DNA of 64,000 bases. Source: Lingula anatina. Lineage: Eukaryota > Brachiopoda > Lingulata > Lingulida > Lingulidae. Where the stretch lies: the NCBI RefSeq assembly GCF_001039355.2, contig NW_019775489.1:149193-213192 (forward strand). Direction: 5' to 3'. Position numbers and translations under genes: made by a program. The notes under the pieces were generated by a model, which was given only the letters and a program-made list of their open reading frames with translations, was not told where the DNA came from and searched no databases. Below are positions 61,869 to 64,000 of this stretch, one piece after another; the stretch's first letter is position 1, and each line of letters starts with the position of its first letter.

Positions 61869-63231
61869 ATGCGTCACAAGGGGAGATTTCTCCACATCTG
61901 CCCCCAGGTGGCGCAGGCTGTCCAATCGTTGCATTGCTATAATATCTTGCACAATGACTTAAATACCGACAACTTGATGGTCCAGATTCTATCACAGAAA
62001 CATCACTTGTTCAGTCTTTTTGATAGAGAGAAAAGGGATATTATGTAATCTTGGAAGTTTTGTAATAATTTATTGGAAGAAGGTATCTTCTATTTAAAAT
62101 GTATGCTGTAAGCATTTCTTTTTCTGTTTGATTCAGTAATAAATATTCTAATAATATTATCATTATAAATCTGATTTGCAGAACTTCAAGACATGTGAAA
62201 CAGTTGCCAGCAGGGTTGGCAGACGTGTTTATGGCAGAGTTTGTTGCGGGCAGTTGTGCGTATAGCATGGTGAGAATATCACGCAGCATATCTGAGATGT
62301 ACATCAAGAGAGGGATAAATTGGGTTGAACAGGAAGATAAAATGCCTGGCACAAGTCTATCATTTACCAGATGAACGAGGCACACCAATCCATGAGAGCA
62401 TTCACATTGAGAAGAGCGGAGGTCTAGCAAGGCCGGGGGAAATTAAAATGAAATATATGGGCTCACTGTAATGAGCATGTTTAAAATTGAAACAGACCAT
62501 CCAATACTCTGAAATCTAGAAAATATATATGATAATATTTTGAAGATTATTTGCTACTATACTGATGTGCGTGCCCTAAGTGAGATGCAGTGTAGTGCCT
62601 AAGTAGATAATGTCAAAAAACAGCACTTTACGGAACAACTCCCCACCCCACCCCAAAGGTTGCGTTTCCATAGCCAATTCAATTATTGACTGCCAATTTA
62701 CTCATTTTCCTTATTGATAAAAGCAGACATATTAATTTCAGTTTAATAAATTTTCTTGAATTTATTTTGCTTCATTCTGTGATCAATTTACTAATGTTAA
62801 CCACCTTTTTTTTCACAGATTTTGGTGTGTCAAGATTAAAGGAAAAACTGCGCAGTGAGGCCACCAAAAGAACCACAGTAGGAGGGGGGAAAGGACCTGG
62901 GACTCCCCTTTACAGGGCTCCAGAGCTGTGCAAGAACAGCAATTTAAAAGATCAACCATCCTGTGATATCTGGTCCCTGGGCTGCACCATCCTGCATGTT
63001 TTAGTAGGACATGTGTGGCCTAAGGGATCAGATGAAGTTCAAATTTTAATGTTACAGCTTCAAGAAGAGTTGCCAGAGGCCATACAGAAGGTGGCGAACA
63101 ATAAGTTGGGACTGGCAGTAAAGGCATGCCTCCAATACAAGGCCAGTCAATGGCCAAGTGCTTGGGATATTAGATGCATGCTTGGAAAGTGCTATGATAA
63201 AAAGGAATTTTTTGGTGCTAAAATATTTTAG
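61869..63231 (+). pseudogene. Protein kinase-like gene fragment (catalytic loop exon and DFG-APE exon)
   Basis: Exon 1 follows TTTTTTCACAG (61,868): GRFLHICPQVAQAVQSLHCY, NILHNDLNTDNLMV. The loop is HND in place of HRD, with the catalytic Asp and following Asn kept. Exon 2 follows TTTTTTCACAG (62,818): DFGVSRLKEKL, GTPLYRAPEL (APE), CDIWSLGCTILHVLVGHVWP and the C-lobe to TAA at 63,231. The N-lobe (Gly loop, Lys) is missing, and no donor clearly joins the exons; 62,000-62,818 has no kinase sequence I recognise. It could be part of a gene whose 5' exons lie elsewhere, or a relic. Substrate cannot be told. Confidence 0.65.
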
Positions 63232-64000
63232 AAACCACTTATTATATGCAGACACTGTACACATGTATTGACACCTTTGTTATGAGTGAATTTTCTGAAA
63301 AGAAAATATCAATTACTGAAAAATGGACACTACAGTGTAGTGTATGTATGTATTTTAGGCTTAAGGTCACTTTCAAGTCACCCATGCCCATAACAGTGTA
63401 TGGAGTTACAGGAATAAAGTGTGGAAGCGGAAAGTTCGGTGTTATGTTTTCCTTAGGCTTGGAGCCTGTATTTAATGACATACATCCTCTCGAGAGTACA
63501 TAAATTGCGACAAGGATAAACACGAGACCGCTAACCAAAGGGAACATGGGGTTCCAGCCATTGGATTGTGATGACATGGCAAATGTTGGCACAAGGTGTA
63601 AATGGTGGATTCGTGCCTTAACCTTGCAGACGGCAAGGGAGTTACACTTGCCGGCCAGAAGAAAGCCCTGCTACTGCATTCAGCGGGATTATGGATGCAG
63701 GATATTTATTTCACACTGCCTGAAGAGCAGAAAGCTGAAGGGGAAATGGAGTATGACACGATAGTCTGAGTTTTAAAGGTTTATTTTACTCTGCAAGTGA
63801 ATGTTTCATATGAGCGACACGTATTCAGGAATATGGAACAAGTATGACTGAAATTGTTGAACATTATGCTCATAAACTGAAAGTACAGGCAGAAATGTAA
63901 ATGGACATATCAGGGACCAGATAATAGACAGGGATGCTAGTGGGGTCCGGAAAGAAAACCTGAACTTTTTTTTTGGCAAAGACCGGGGGGGGGGGGGGGG
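63232..64000. other. Unassigned end of the window, with a terminal G-run
   Basis: No gene recognised. A minus-strand frame (63,242-63,592) has one hydrophobic segment (PLVSGLVFILVAIYVLS) that could span a membrane, but there is no homology to claim. The window ends in G16 (63,985-64,000), like the contig end at 28.0 kb. Confidence 0.4.

Noticed and set aside
63242-63592. Minus-strand frame with one possible membrane segment
   Set aside because: Single hydrophobic stretch, no signal or family pattern, start not supported; kept only as a remark on the end region.
1-64000. CRISPR arrays, bacterial operons, ribosome-binding sites, rRNA genes
   Set aside because: None seen; introns, SINE/LINE and eukaryotic transposons show animal DNA.

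Overview
The window reads as intergenic or heterochromatic DNA of a marine invertebrate animal. Pointers are GT-AG introns, a tRNA-derived SINE, (TA)n and poly-A/poly-G tracts, and a wide mix of metazoan transposons: DIRS, Gypsy, BEL/Pao, LINE, PIF/Harbinger, piggyBac, Kolobok and hAT. Amplified YqaJ/SWIM/SAP genes of the kind seen in cnidarians, molluscs, echinoderms and amphioxus are also present. I cannot name the species. No complete single-copy host gene is visible. Host-like remains are a nanos-like zinc-finger exon fragment (about 41.7-42.0 kb, minus) and a protein kinase fragment (61.9-63.2 kb, plus).

Layout. 0.5-5.3 kb: an apparently intact DIRS-type tyrosine-recombinase retrotransposon on the minus strand (gag, RT/RNase H/methyltransferase-like, recombinase) with 41-bp inverted ends and an unusual 84-bp hairpin beside one end. 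5.4-16.3 kb: fold-back elements, a Gypsy gag relic, a YqaJ/SWIM relic, a SANT-like relic, two LINE 3' ends and a decayed C2H2-like gene. 16,586-23,804: a full-length PIF/Harbinger transposon with 45-bp perfect TIRs, a TTA target duplication, a HARBI1-type transposase in three exons and an antisense MADF gene whose last exon lies inside a transposase intron. 23.8-53.9 kb: a dense nest of broken transposase genes, nearly all on the plus strand (an unnamed D-D-E family, DIRS, piggyBac, Kolobok, hAT). It contains an approximately 8.4-kb duplication (31.1-39.2 and 39.6-47.6 kb). 53.9-64 kb: an LTR-like insertion, a SINE, a GCAGACTGC minisatellite, a SAP...SWIM gene interrupted by a truncated BEL/Pao element, a recombinase N-terminal fragment and the kinase fragment.

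Assembly caution. Three single-N gaps (28,048; 39,245; 51,367) each sit exactly where sequence repeats itself. The 1.78-kb repeat around 51,367 and the 0.39-kb repeat around 28,048 look like unmerged contig overlaps. The 8.4-kb A/B repeat may be either a real duplication or two divergent haplotypes laid end to end.

As working units, only the DIRS element and possibly the Harbinger element (two or more frameshifts in its genes) keep the parts for movement. Most other genes show frameshifts, nonsense codons or loss of catalytic residues.
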